Part shown: positions 52,872 to 63,960 of the stretch, in pieces
Position numbering within the stretch: position 1 is the first letter of the stretch
Layout of the letters: each line of letters starts with the position of its first letter
NCBI GenBank assembly: GCA_016271365.2
Contig: CM057450.1
Coordinates: forward strand, 1,804,144,967-1,804,208,966
Source: Neoceratodus forsteri
Lineage: Eukaryota; Chordata; Ceratodontiformes; Ceratodontidae
DNA length: 64,000 bases
Reading direction: 5' to 3'
The notes under the pieces: generated by a model
The model's input: only the letters and a program-made list of their open reading frames with translations
The model's database searches: none
What the model was told of the DNA's origin: nothing
Program-made: the position numbers and the translations under genes

Positions 52872-55150
52872 GTTTTTAACCTAAGCCAACGTCCATTGAC
52901 AACGGAAGAAATGAGGGTGTTATCATTAGGTTTATCATTCACTGTCACAAAAGAAATAGATAAATTTCAAATAAAAGCTGATATGCAAAAATTCTATAGG
53001 AAGTTGAGATTGCATAGTCTATTTAGTGGATTGATGGAGAAGAACCCAGAACAAAATGAACTTAAAAGAGCTGTGGGCATCAAATCTAAGTACATGCCAG
53101 TAGTATAACAGAATCATGCGGTTGAGAATTATTTAGAGACTGTAGATAAAGAAATTGGTCAGATTTTGAAAACCAATATTCGACACCATGGGTCTAAGGA
53201 AGCTTTAGTGTCTTTAGAAAATAACACTTTGATAATAGTTAAACCAGCAGACAAAGGTGGAGCAATAGTGATTCAAAATCAAAAAGATTACAGACAGATG
53301 TGTCTAGACCTTTTAGATGTACTGGTCAACTATAAAAAATCGGAAGGTGATCCCCTCAATGCTATATCAGAGTTAATTAGAGTAACATTATTTGAAATGG
53401 AAACAATGGGACTGCTTAGAAGATGGGAAGTAGAGGCTATGGAGAATGGATACCCAAGGGTACCTCTATTTTATGCCCTTCCCAAGATTCTTAAACAGTT
53501 GGAAAAACCTCCAGGCAGACCATATTGTGTCTGGAATTGGCTCCATTTTAGAGCCTTTATCCAAATTTGTTAACCATTTCCTACAACCGCTAGTGGAACA
53601 AATTCCAACTTATATCAAAGACACCACTCATGTGTTACAACTAATACACAATGTAAATATTGTAGGGATACCAGATGACAGTATACTTGTAACAGTCAAA
53701 TTGAAGGACCTGTATACATCTATACCACATAATAAAGGCATAGAAAGCATGGGGAAATTGTTAGACACCAGACCACCTGACCAAAAACCGAAGACTCGAG
53801 TCCTACAGGATATGGCTGAGATAGTTTTGCACAAAAACTATTTCAAATTTGAAAATCATTTTATGAACAAGTTAGAGGCACTGCCATGGGCAGCACTATG
53901 GTTCCAGGTTATGCTAATGCCTTTATGCATGATTTTGAAAATACACACGTTTTAGGTACAACAGTAGCAAGGTATGCTCTCAAGGATAAAATCATTTTTT
54001 GGAAAAGATTTATTGATGATATACTACTGATTTGGATAGGTAATGTTCATGAATTAATAGAGTTTCAACAATAGGTAAACAGTAAAGATTCTAACTTGTC
54101 CTTTACGTTTACTCTTATGACAAACATCAGACAGACTTTCTTGACATAACAATCTATAAAAATAGACAGAAATTAGAAATGAAATTATTTAGGAAAGCAA
54201 CGGACAGAAACACAACACTACATAGGAAAAGCCTTCATCCTAATAAACTTATTGAAAGCATACCCTACTCACAGTTTTTGAGAGCCAGACGTAACTGCAG
54301 TACTGAAAAGGAATATGTAAAAGAGCAGAAAATCATTGAAGCAAGATTTAGAAAAAGGCAATATCAGAAAAGTAATCAAGAGCAAACCCAGGCTAAGGCA
54401 GCAACGAAATCAAGGCAGGAACTTCTCACATTTGTAGGGTATATTGAAACAGAGACTGAAAAAAAGAGCTCACTTGTCTTTAACTCTGTCCATAATAACA
54501 TTATGCCACAGCTCAAAAAAGTCATTCTAAACAATTGGAGTATTTTGCAAAAAAATCCCAGAACCTCTGGAATCTTCCAGGAAAAACCATACATGGTCTC
54601 TAAGAAAGCTCCTACAATTAAGAATAGATTAGTACACACACAGCATTGGAAAGAGACCCCTAAAGGGTCCCAACTATTACTGGGTCACCTAAAAAATGGA
54701 ATGTACCCCTGCGGTAAATGTGCTGCATGTGGTAACACTTCCTGTAAAACAACTTTTCAACACCCCATACAGGTAGAGAATATAGTATAAAGTCACATAT
54801 AACATTTGCTACAATGGGGGTAATTTACCTCATTCAATGTCCATGTGACCAACTATATGTTGGCAAAACACTGAGGGAACTTAGGACCCGCATCTCAGAG
54901 CATAAAAGTCATATTCGTAATAGAGGTGAGCACTCCCTCTTGCTAGACGTTATAATGAAAGAGGTCATTCTCCTATACAAATTAGATTCTGGGAACTTGA
55001 ACAAGTCCCTGAACCAGCAAGAGATGGCTGCTATAATGATCTGTTAGAGAAAAGAGAGATGTTTTGGATGTATGAGTTGGGCCTTATACATGAGAAATGG
55101 GGTTTAAATGAAGATGTTAACTGGCAGGTGTGTTGGAGAGATTAAGAAGG
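52872..55150 (+). pseudogene. PLE-iv RT and GIY-YIG endonuclease ORF
   Basis: 52896-53108 (TTEEMRVLSLGLSFTVTKEI, RKLRLHSLF), 53166-53573 (IVKPADKGGAIVIQNQKDY, VPLFYALPKILK), 53446-53955 (GIGSILEPLSKFVNHFLQPL, VTVKLKDLYTSIPHNKG, where the motif A Asp has become Lys), 53886-54074 (MGSTMVPGYANAFMHDFE, WKRFIDDILLIW with DD intact), 54179-54790 (FRKATDRNTTLHRKSLHPNK, CGKCAACGNTSCKTTFQ zinc region), 54814-55110 (MGVIYLIQCPCDQLYVGKTL, RTRISEHKSHIRNRGEHS: GIY and YVG both present). Five or more frameshifts. The endonuclease motif is better preserved than in PLE-iii. Confidence 0.9.
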
Positions 55151-57290
55151 AACAGAAAATGTCTGTCTGTGATCTTTATAAGAAAGGGACTAGTTTCCCC
55201 ATTTCCAGTTGAGAGTGGGAATATTAGGGCCACAATGGTCTGGTCTAGGCATGATAAAAAGGTATAAAATGGATGTATCATAACTCTGTGTAAAAAATTG
55301 TCTCCATCTAACTCAAAATGGCGTAGCAGTCTCACTCCTATTTTTAAGTTGCACATATAAATGTGGTTAACCTTACTATAATAGAAGTATAATATAATTT
55401 GAAAGCACCAGTCTACTTGGTAATTGTGAGCTAAAGAGAATATTGTATAAAAACAAGTAGATATATATTAAATACACAAAAAAATAATTATACACCTTTT
55501 GAGCATTTACAGTAGCTTCTGAAGTTTGCTAGGAATGATGGATAGAGCTAGTTAGCCCAGTTAATTCCATGGAGTACTAGGACATATTTAAAATCATTCA
55601 TATACCTTTAAAATGCATTCCAGCACAGCTACTTATCCATGCAATGCTGAAATATGTCAGGGAGAGGAGTCAATGGCCACTATGGTGACTACCTTGCTTT
55701 AGCAAGGAGTGATGACACAAGCCTTGTTGTCACGTGACTCCTCTCCGTGACATAAAGAGGCTCAGTCAGCGAAGCAGCCAATGCTGCCAGTCTGTCTTCA
55801 GAACTCCATCAAGTAAGTCAGAAAATCCTTATCGAAATGTCTATACCTAGAAATGTACTCTGCTGTATGGTTGTAAAAGTGGAAAAAAGTAGCTGAAACC
55901 TTTAGTAGAAGTGAATTTGAAAGATAGTTTATGCAGGTAAAGCAAAGTAGAAATTAAAAGTTAACAGTAAAAGAATCATTAATCCTGTGCATCAGCACTT
56001 TAGATATGGAGAGAAAAGCATTCTTTTGGAACACTTTGAGGAGAACTTTTATCTGAAAAGCCTAAAAGGAAGATATGGGGAAACAAATGAGGTTATTAAC
56101 GTGAGTGTGCCAGATGCCAGAAGCACATGGCACCAGAGAAATAACCCTGTATTAGTAAATTAGTTGAAAGCAATGTTTGAAGTTTAAAGGGAAGTGAGAG
56201 AGAATCACTAACCATGTATATGAGCTTTTAAGATTTAAATGGTGGAAATACTTTGGGCTGCATACTATTATTTAAGACGTTAAAAAGTGAATAATAGAGG
56301 AAGGACTGTGGTTATTAATGAAACTGCGTCAAACGCTAGGAATGCATAGCGCTAAATAACTGAGTAAACATCTTTAATAACTACCTTAAGCAACAACAGT
56401 TTATATTTATTTCAGGAGAAGATTATAAATTAGTTGGATAGAAGTTGAATATGGTTTGTTGTGAACATATGGTTTAACAATTATGAAGGCTAACTAAAAA
56501 AGTAACTGTTGTTTTTACAAAACCTTCTCAACCCCCCCTTCCCCCCCAGCTTTCCATGGTTCACATCTTCCAATAGATAAGTGGCTTGAAGAAAAATGTA
56601 TTTGAAAACAAGCAAAGAAAGCAACATATATAAAATGGTGAATATTTGGAACTGAATATGTGAATATATTAGAAATACTGCATATTGCAAGTGAATAACT
56701 TTAAAGGAGAATTTAAATGAACAATTGATGTTCTTATTATATCTTTTTCCTTTCCTTCCCCCTTTCCTGCTCCTAACATTTATTTATTCATTAGTTAAGT
56801 GGTTGAAGAAAAAAATAGCTGAAACCAGCAAAAGCAGTAGTACAAACAAAAAGGTGAATATTAAAATTGATTGTATAAATGTTATAGAAGTATTATATGT
56901 ATGATTTGGAGAAGAAAGTATTTGATCTATGTGTTCTATTTATTTATCTATTTTAAGTGAACACATTCAGGAGGCAATTCCTAAGGAGGCTTGGTGGATG
57001 GTTGGCTATTGCTGGCATTGTTAAAAAGTAAGGCAATTAATTTTTTCATGCATTTATTTTGGTGGCATAGGTTGGGCACAATATTTAAAGAAATTTATAA
57101 CCACATATAAATGTAAAAGACAATACTTGTCTATACTGATTTCTTGCTTTAATATTGATTTAACAATTATAGTAGAAAGATGGCTCACCCAGTTTTTTGA
57201 CTAGCATAGTCCAATGTTGAAAGATATTATAAAATTAATATAACTCTTGTTTGAAATATATTGTATATTTGTTTAAAAATCTTTTTACAG
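55151..57290 (+). repeat. PLE-iv 3' UTR / pLTR
   Basis: AT-rich, non-coding. It contains the 17-bp inverted repeat at 55656-55751, a splice-donor-like catcaagtaagtcag near 55810, and runs to the hammerhead-like motif at 57293. Assigning the whole stretch to PLE-iv is an inference; other inserts may be hidden in it. Confidence 0.5.
55656..55751. repeat. Compound hairpin in PLE-iv pLTR
   Basis: Outer arms of 17 bp with one mismatch (gtcagggagaggagtca at 55656-55672 and its complement at 55735-55751). Inside are ccttgctttagcaagg and a tgacac/gttgtca stem. It occupies the place of the GTAAGC/GCTTAC hairpin in PLE-iii. Confidence 0.8.
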
Positions 57291-57292
57291 TT

Positions 57293-57330
57293 CCCCAGAA
57301 GAAGCCTAATACTAGGCAAAACGTTGGGAC
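57293..57330 (+). ncRNA. Hammerhead-like motif, PLE-iv
   Basis: CAGAAGA, GCCTA-atac-TAGGC stem II, AAAA, CGTT, then acaataaaaataataacgaac, similar to the segment after other PLE hammerheads. Core bases are changed (CUGAUGA to CAGAAGA, GAAA to AAAA), so probably inactive. Confidence 0.5.
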
Positions 57331-57369
57331 TTTACAATAAAAATAATAACGAACTTCAAAAGACTTCTT

Positions 57370-58310
57370 GTGTAGTAGCATTCATTGCTCGAGCAGGCCA
57401 GAATTTTGTTGTTGGAATGGCAGGAGGTAAGGCATGAAGCCTCAGCCCTCCATGCCATTGGGCCAGCCTTCTATATCCCCTTTGATATGTGCTGGAGATC
57501 ACCTGGTTTATACCAAACTTTGCCAGCTTTTGGTGTTCTTGTTCTAACAAGTGGGTCTCCTGCAAAACAATCATTTGTGGGTGAGGTTCTTTAAGCTGTG
57601 TGATTATTTTAGATAGTTTTATGGGACTACTCAAGCCATTGACATTTTGGGACACCACCTCAAAACCAACTAATTAATTTTTAATTGATAGGTTTGGGGT
57701 CTCATTACTCCTCCCCCCCACTGCTCAACCTGTTTGGGGGTAGAGACTCCATCTTCTATATGCTATGTCTGCTGGTAGCTAATGTCTTCTGCATGTTGAT
57801 CCACAGACTCTTTAACCTGCTCCTTAAACAAACAAGTCTAAACAACTGTAGGTGGGGAATTAAACAATCCCTTAAGGTTAGATTGATATGTTTGCCTTTT
57901 TGTACGGGACCTATTGATCTCCCGTGTTGCAATTCTGACTTATGCCTCTGTGTAACTAGGGGTCTAACATTAACTATGATACAAGGGACTGTGACTTCCA
58001 AGGTAGGGATGTGTTTAAGGTCACACCCTATTTTATCCTGAGGTGTGTGCCTGTTGGTAGAGGCATCTCTGGACTTGGAGGAATTGCCAGAGCCAGGGTT
58101 CATCTGGGCCTCCATAGTGGGAATAGTTCCCTCTTTTGTGAGGAGCAAAACAAGAACCACTTAAAGCCCCATTCTGCTACATCTCCATTGGTTTTATCCA
58201 GGGGATGTAATGTTGTTGCCATCTGTTGTATCACTATTGTAACTCTCCCCCTCGAGCAGAAGTGATGCCCATTGTGTTTGTGTTGGATAAAACCAGTTGC
58301 TTGGGTCAAC
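57370..58310 (-). pseudogene. L1-like LINE fragment (minus; endonuclease start)
   Basis: Frame 57658-57356: MVSQNVNGLSSPIKLSKIIT, QLKEPHPQMIVLQETHLLEQ, EHQKLAKFGINQVISSTYQR: the N-terminal L1 ORF2 endonuclease with N and E active-site residues, then unrelated text. Upstream (minus) 58310-57690 may be the ORF1/intergenic part; no ORF1 motif is certain. Truncated on both sides. Confidence 0.7.
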
Positions 58311-58442
58311 TTCAGCTCCCCTCCAATCTTTCATAGATTTCATAGATTACACAAGTTTATATTGGACTTTCATCCTTGAATGCTTGCCAGGATCCAGTTT
58401 ACATCATTTTACATTTATTTTTGATATAAGTATCTTGTATAG

Positions 58443-58610
58443 TATAGAAGTCGGGCTACATATGACTAAACCAGAAAAAGACCTTACGCTAAGTCAAGTT
58501 GAAATAAACTTTAATAACAAAGTTTAAAAGCATCGGGACAGCAGCACCCCAATCTCACCATGTGACCAATGTTTCGCATAGTACTCACTCTTTTTCAAGG
58601 CCATGTCAAT
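58443..58610 (-). mobile_element. PLE pLTR piece (PLE-v), left, inverted
   Basis: On minus: a hammerhead-like motif at 58563-58604 (CTTGAAA, imperfect stem II, GAAA, CATTGGTC), then ctttgttattaaagtttatt, tcaacttgacttagcgtaag and gtctttttctggtttagtca. The last ~55 bases are an inverted copy of 61784-61842. Confidence 0.6.
58563..58604 (-). ncRNA. Hammerhead-like motif, PLE-v (decayed)
   Basis: Order on minus: TTGAAAA, a weak GAGTGAGTACTATGC stem region, GAAA, CATTGGTC. Recognisable mainly by position before the AATAAAG-like pLTR end and by similarity to the motif at 3.7 kb (GAAACTGGTC versus GAAACATTGGTC). Confidence 0.4.
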
Positions 58611-58689
58611 GAAAATATAAAAACTACAGAAATTCAGAATACACATAAGGAGCCAGAAGAACTGTGGGTCACCCTGGAAACAGGAAATG

Positions 58690-59470
58690 GGACAAACATA
58701 TGAACTGGGGTTGTCTATGGGCCTCCAGACCAGGAGGAGGGCATAGACATATTACTGTTCAAAGATATACAAAACATGACAGCTAAAGGGGAGGGTCTGA
58801 TAATGGGAGACTTCAACATGCCAGATACAGATTTGTCAATACTAGCAGGAACATCTGTCAGAACTAGACACATAGTGGATTCCCTGCAGGGGGAGGGCCT
58901 CAAACAACTGGTACAACAACCCACAAGAGATAGGGCTATCCTAGATCTAGTACTGACTAACAGGGAAAAGATAACAGATCTCCAGGTAGAAGGTCACCTG
59001 GGGGCCAGTGACCATCACATGGTATGGTTCAATTTGGCCACTAGAACTAAATCATCCCATTCCAAAGCAAAAATATGGAACTTCAGAGGAGCTGACTTTG
59101 ATAAAATGGCCAACAGAGTTAAACTAGCACTGGCAAAATGAAATACAGGTGAGGGGGTACAGGCAAAGTGGGCAAGCATTAAGGATGCAATACTTGAAGC
59201 AACATCCCATTGTGTTAGAGAGAAAAGGAAGTACAAAAGAAGAAGGAAACCACTTTGGTTCTCAAAAACCATAGCAGAAAAGGTCAGAGGCAAAAGGCTG
59301 GCCTTCAGGAAATATAAGGGAATGCAGTGGGATGACAATAGAGAGGCATACCAAACTTCCCTGAGGGAAGCAGGGAAGGCAGTAAGGCAGGCAAAGGCCC
59401 AAACCAAGGAAACACTAGCACAAACAGTAAAAGAAGGTGAAAAGACTTTCTATAGATACATTAGTTAAAG
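58690..59470 (+). pseudogene. CR1 endonuclease C-terminal half and linker (plus)
   Basis: 58776-59141: LIMGDFNMPDTDLSI (intact GDFN), LKQLVQQPTRDRAILDLVLT, GHLGASDHHMVWFNLATRT (S-D-H end), RGADFDKMANRVKLALAK then a stop. 59160-59470 continues in another frame with the linker (KPLWFSKTIAEKVRGK-like, YQTSLREAGKAVRQAKAQTK-like). The endonuclease N-terminal half is missing through truncation. Confidence 0.9.
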
Positions 59471-59499
59471 GAGAAAGTCCAGAGGGGGTATCGCAAATA

Positions 59500-61640
59500 T
59501 CAAAGGGGATAAGAGGGCATGTGAGGAGGAGGACGTTGTAAAAGCATCTATTCTAAATAGATACTTCTGCTCAGTATTTACTGAGGAGAAGATGGGGCAG
59601 GGCCCACAGCTCAGCACCATGGACACAGGGGGGAGGGAGGGAGGTGTGCACTAGTCCCTTCACAAAAGAAAGGGTCCTACAAGAGCTCGATATGGTCAGG
59701 GTGGACAAGGCAATGGGATCTGATGGCATGCATCCCATGGCACTAAAGGAGCTAAGGGTGGAACTAGCAGAGCCATTATCAGAACTGTTTAGTGAGCACA
59801 AGAGAGGTTCCAGAAGACTGAAGAAGGGTTCATGTGATCCCACTCCACAAGAGTCATAGCAGGGAGGAGGCAGGGAACTACAGACCAGTCAGTCTTACTG
59901 CAGTAGTGGGCAAGATTATGGAGGCACTCCTTAAGGACATCTGGACAGGAAGGTCCTGTCAAACTAATCTCATAGATTTCTTTGACTGGGTAACTAGAGT
60001 GGTAGACCAAGGGGGAGCAGTTGATGTCACCTACCTTAACTTCAGCAATGCTTTCAATACGGTTCCACATAGAAGATTGATTAATAAATTGGGTAGGCTT
60101 GGGGTGGGTCAGACGTTGGTCAGCTGGGTGGAAAACTGGTTGATGGGCAGAAAACAGAGTGGTAAGCCGGTCCATCAGCGCAGCGGTTGGATTTCCGCTT
60201 GTGACGCCGGCGATCCGGGTTCGGGAACGGACCTGGGTCGTCGGAGGACCGGCTGGGTTGGGAAGGATTGAGCGTCCCATGGGTGGCTCTCCTTCCCTGG
60301 GGGGAGGGCAGGGGCTGCAGCCAGAGTACAAGCAGCACCTAGTGGAGGCTGGGTGCATGATCCACATCGGGGAATAACAGAGCTCTCAGGATGGGGCGGA
60401 CGTTGGCCGTCATTGCACGTCCCCATCCTGCTTAAGGGGGGGGACAAAAAATCCCACACCTTGCATCTCGGTGACGCTCTGCCCCTGGAAGCCCCGATTG
60501 ACCATGGGAGCCGTTCCCCCAACCAGTCACAGTTCTGCGGTCTGATATCTGGGGTCGGAGCCGCGGCCCCACTCTCTGGGGGTAAGCCAGGGATGACCGG
60601 GGGAGATGGCAATGTCCGGTGGTTGGGGCTCCAGGGGTCCGTGACCAGAGTCGATGGTAGACGAGAGGCGCGGAGGTCAAAAATAGAAAAAAAAAAAAAA
60701 AAAAGAAAACAGAGTGGTGGTAAATGGTATACAGTCAGAAGAGATGCAAGTCACAAGTGGGGTACCTCAGGGATCAGTCCTGGGGCCAGTCCTCTTCAAT
60801 ATCTTCATCAGTGACATTGCAGATGGATTGGAGGGTAAGGTTTGTCTGTTTGCAGATGACACCAAGATCTGAAACAGAGTAGATGATCCAGATGGGGTGA
60901 GCAGAATGAGAAGAGATCTGGATAAACTGGCAAAATGGTCGAAAGAGTGGCAACTGGGGTTTAACGCAAAGAAGTGCAAGATTATGCACATAGGGAAGAG
61001 AAACCCTGAAGCCACCTATAGGCTGGAAGGGGAGTTACTGGCAGTCACAAGGGAAGAAAGAGACTTGGGCATCATCATCATCATCATCATCACAGATGAC
61101 CTGAAATCATCCAAGTAGACCATTAAAGCAGTAGGTAAGGCTAGGGGGATGTTGGGGTGTATTAGTAGGGGTATCACAAGTCATAAGAGGCAGGTAATAA
61201 TCCCTCTTTACAAGACACTGGTTAGGTCCCATCTGGAATACTGCATGCAGTACTGGAGGCCACACCTTCACAAGGACATTAACCACATTGAGGCATTCCA
61301 GAGAAGGGCAACCAAAATGGTGCAGGGACTGCATCAGAAAACGTATGAGGACAGATTAATGGAGCTCAATATGTATAACCTAGAGCAAAGGAGAGAGAGA
61401 GAGGTGATATGATCGAAACATTCAAACACCTTAAGGGCATTAACAAGGTGAAAGAGTCTAACATGTTTCAATATAAGAAAAATAGCAGGACAAGAGGACA
61501 CAGCATGAGATTAGAGGAAGGCCGATTAAGGGGTAATGTGAGGAAGTTCTTTTCACAGAAAGGGTGGTGGATGCATGGAACGGCCTACCTCAGGAAGTGG
61601 TGGATATCAATACAGTGCAGGGTTTCAAATAGGCATGGGA
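59500..61640 (+). pseudogene. CR1 reverse transcriptase (plus), interrupted by a SINE
   Basis: 59530-59860: RT entry and FTKERVLQELDMVRVDKAMG, SDGMHPMALKELRVELAEPL. 59834-60149: IPLHKSHSREEAGNYRPVSL, GRSCQTNLIDFFDWVTRVVD, VDVTYLNFSNAFNTVPHRRL (motif A). After the [24 protein letters not shown] block and LFADDTKI then a stop (60855-60880; DD intact). 60897-61118: MRRDLDKLAKWSKEWQLGFN, CKIMHIGKRN. 61149-61412: YKTLVRSHLEYCMQYWRPHL. 61409-61640: FKHLKGINKV, RGHSMRLEEGRLRGNVRKFF. A short (ATC)n expansion lies at 61071-61091. Confidence 0.92.
60164..60704 (+). mobile_element. tRNA-headed SINE, copy D (full-length)
   Basis: Head: gccggtccatcagcgcagcg and gatccgggttcgggaac (box B-like). Body: ggattgagcgtcccatgggt, ggctctccttccc. 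Tail: A18 before the 14-bp duplication gaaaacagagtggt (60150-60163 and 60705-60718). CpG-rich and clean, so probably the youngest SINE here. It splits the CR1 RT between motifs A and B. Confidence 0.95.
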
Positions 61641-61783
61641 TAGGCATAAGGAAGCAATACAGATGAGTATGAATAGATAGGCCATTGACAGAGCAAAGGC
61701 CGATGGCACATTCATAAGGTAGAAAAAGAAATGGGAAGACTGGATGGGCCATGCAGTCCTTATAGTCCCCTATGTTTCTAAGT

Positions 61784-62254
61784 TTCTTGACCTAGCGTAA
61801 GGTCTTTTTGTGGTTTAGTCGTATGTAGCCCGACTTCAATAGTCTTTTTAGTGTGTGTGTTTTTTACGCTGTGGCTCCGGCTTCAGTTCCTTGAGTAGCC
61901 ACCTTTGTAGCCCATTCTTGTATAGTATAGTTTAAACTCTCACTTTCTAACACTTCTGGGAGAGGAAAACCAGTTTAATGTAAGACAAAGCATACAATCT
62001 CCACTCTTAGGTGCAAGGTGAGAGGTGGCTACCTGAGAAGTAGTCAGTGCACTTGCTTCCAATTTCCACGCTTAGTCAAATTTCTGTCTGCTTATTCACC
62101 ATCGATGAGTAGTTGCTGTGTTGTTATGTTTCTGTGCAATACTTCTCACTTTTAAAGATGCTGTAGTGGGGAGAGAGTCATTGAGAGAGATGTTGTTCAC
62201 ATGATGATGTCACTGGAAGTCCGCAACCCATTCTTCCTTACTGGGTATGCTTAA
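61784..62254 (+). mobile_element. PLE pLTR piece (PLE-v), right
   Basis: Starts gacctagcgtaaggtctttt, the inverted partner of 58443-58498, and continues with AT-rich sequence including gtatagtatagtttaaactc. No coding. Its right limit is set by the start of LINE coding at about 62255. Confidence 0.5.
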
Positions 62255-63540
62255 TAAACAAGCAAGCAATGAGCTTCCATTAAAATGTCTTAGAGAAAAA
62301 ATAAAATGGAGAAATTTGGATTTCCCATCTTTATGGTCATCTTCAGTATTAAGAAACCTAAAAGAGATTAAATTATACCAATTGTGGACGGATTACATAA
62401 ACAAATTATGATTGTACACTAATACAGAAGTATCGTCAAAAATAAGATATACTCTTTAGTGCAAAAACAGATATGTAAAGTGTAAAAACACTGAGAAATA
62501 CATTGTGGTTGAGAGAAAATACATACATAGAAAATCTAAAATCACTGAGAAGTGCACTGTGGTTTAGAGAAAATAACATTTCACATGGATTGGAAGATTA
62601 CTTAATTCTTCCAATTCAACCAGAAACTAGAAGAGCAGTTAACGCTCATTATATTTGAATTATTTTCATTAAAACGTGATTAATAAGAACAAACTAATAA
62701 GAACAAAATCAGCATTAAAGCTACTGATATTCAATCATTTTCCCATGTAACATTGGCCATGTAGAAACTCTACATCATATTTTACTACAGCGTCCAATTT
62801 ATGAAAAATTGAGAAACTGCTATATTGGCTCCCATCTGAATATTTGCTCACATAATTTATATGATGTCCCATTTATATATTGCTTCATCCTATGACATTC
62901 CTAGAGGCTAATCAGGAAACCAAATTCTTCAAAGCAATAATCAAAAAGAGAAAGAAAATAGGGTTACGTTCTTCTGCCCAGAAAGGACAGTACATAAAGC
63001 ATTTTTTGCTTATACCAAGCTCCTGTCAGTATAGGGATTATCTGAAACTCAAATTATACAGAAACAAGCTGCCATACACTGTAGTTGTGATGTTCAAATG
63101 TACATGTCACCATTAGTGATGGCATTGGCTAATGTCTCTCTTCTTTCTTTTCCTGGAAAATAAAGTCATAAACACACACATTTGTTCAGATGATTCATCT
63201 CTTATCAACTAAATGTTTTTATAATATTACTCCAGTTAAAGATCAATTTTCACATACTGTTACTTGGTATATGACAATATTGCCAGTACTCAACCTAAAA
63301 TTAAATTCGGAGTATGTGACCTAAATCATTAATATTCTTAAATAGTGATCCCTTGGCAAGATCTCATTAAAAGGTTATGTATTGAATCTTACCATTTAAA
63401 TGCTGTTTAAAAGAAACGATAATTGTATGAATGTATGTGATATAAGGCCCTTTTTAATTTGTATTATACTCAAATGTTGTAATGACTGATATCAATATGT
63501 ATGTATTTTCATAGTTGATCAATAAAAGACTACTACTAAT
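62255..63540 (+). pseudogene. C-terminal remnant of another LINE (clade uncertain)
   Basis: 62267-62410 reads IKCLREKIKWRNLDFPSLWS, SSVLRNLKEIKLYQLWTDYI, and 62747-62870 reads CNIGHVETLHHILLQRPIYE, KLRNCYIGSHLNIC: a C-terminal C-x2-G/C…H…(C) knuckle-like region that follows RT in several LINE families. 62880-63116 continues the C-terminal tail. An A-rich end aataaaagactactacta near 63523 could be its 3' end. No palm motif, so the clade cannot be fixed. Confidence 0.55.
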
Positions 63541-63720
63541 ACAAAACATACTTTCCTAGCAGTATACACCAACATGACATTTACACACAAGTCATTTTAA
63601 ACACCGTCACACACGTGCAATTTCATTTCTCATACCCTTTTAGAACTGGCTGAGAGTCTGCAAATCAATGTGGTGGCAATCATTCTGTTCATCAAGTTCA
63701 AAAAACAAGATGAACACCGC

Positions 63721-63960
63721 AGGCCGGATATTCAAACTGCACTATTTTGTGGCGCAAGCCCTTGCGCTGCACAAAATAGTTGCGCAGGGGTGTGGCCGGG
63801 GCAATATTCAAAGGAGTTGAGCTATTGAGCAACTCCTTTGAATATCACCCCCCGGCCACAGCGAACTTGCACCACCACAAGTGGTCAGAGTGGAGCATTC
63901 AAGTTGCGGTGGTGCAAGTACCATTGCGCCATGCGCAAATTCCCGATATTCAAAAGGTGA
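63721..63960. repeat. Cluster of three consecutive long hairpins
   Basis: Hairpin 1: actattttgtggcgcaag (63741-63758) with its partner ending at 63780. Hairpin 2: tggccggggcaatattcaaa and ggagttg (63793-63819) with 63830-63858. Hairpin 3: acttgcaccacc (63865-63876) with ggtggtgcaagt (63908-63919). The motif gatattcaaa occurs before, between and after the hairpins. Possibly a structured MITE or SINE-like element cut by the window end. Confidence 0.85.

Larger units (their letters stand above)
51985..57345 (+). mobile_element. Second Penelope-like element (PLE-iv), single divergent copy
   Basis: Upstream ORF (51985-52871), RT and GIY-YIG ORF (52845-55150) and a long 3'/pLTR region to about 57345 with a hammerhead-like motif at its end. 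The order is the same as in PLE-iii, but nucleotide similarity is low, so it is a separate family. Stops and frameshifts throughout. Confidence 0.85.
58640..61780 (+). mobile_element. CR1 LINE (plus), 5'-truncated, carrying a SINE
   Basis: Endonuclease from about 58690, linker, RT split by SINE copy D (60164-60704), C-terminus and 3' end tgggccatgcagtccttata, gtcccctatgtttctaagtt. Typical 5'-truncated CR1. Flanked on both sides by inverted pieces of a PLE pLTR. Confidence 0.9.

Noticed and set aside
60175..60814. Proline/arginine/glycine-rich frames of 130-150 codons on both strands
   Set aside because: They lie in the GC-rich, non-coding SINE copy D; GC content alone keeps the frames open.
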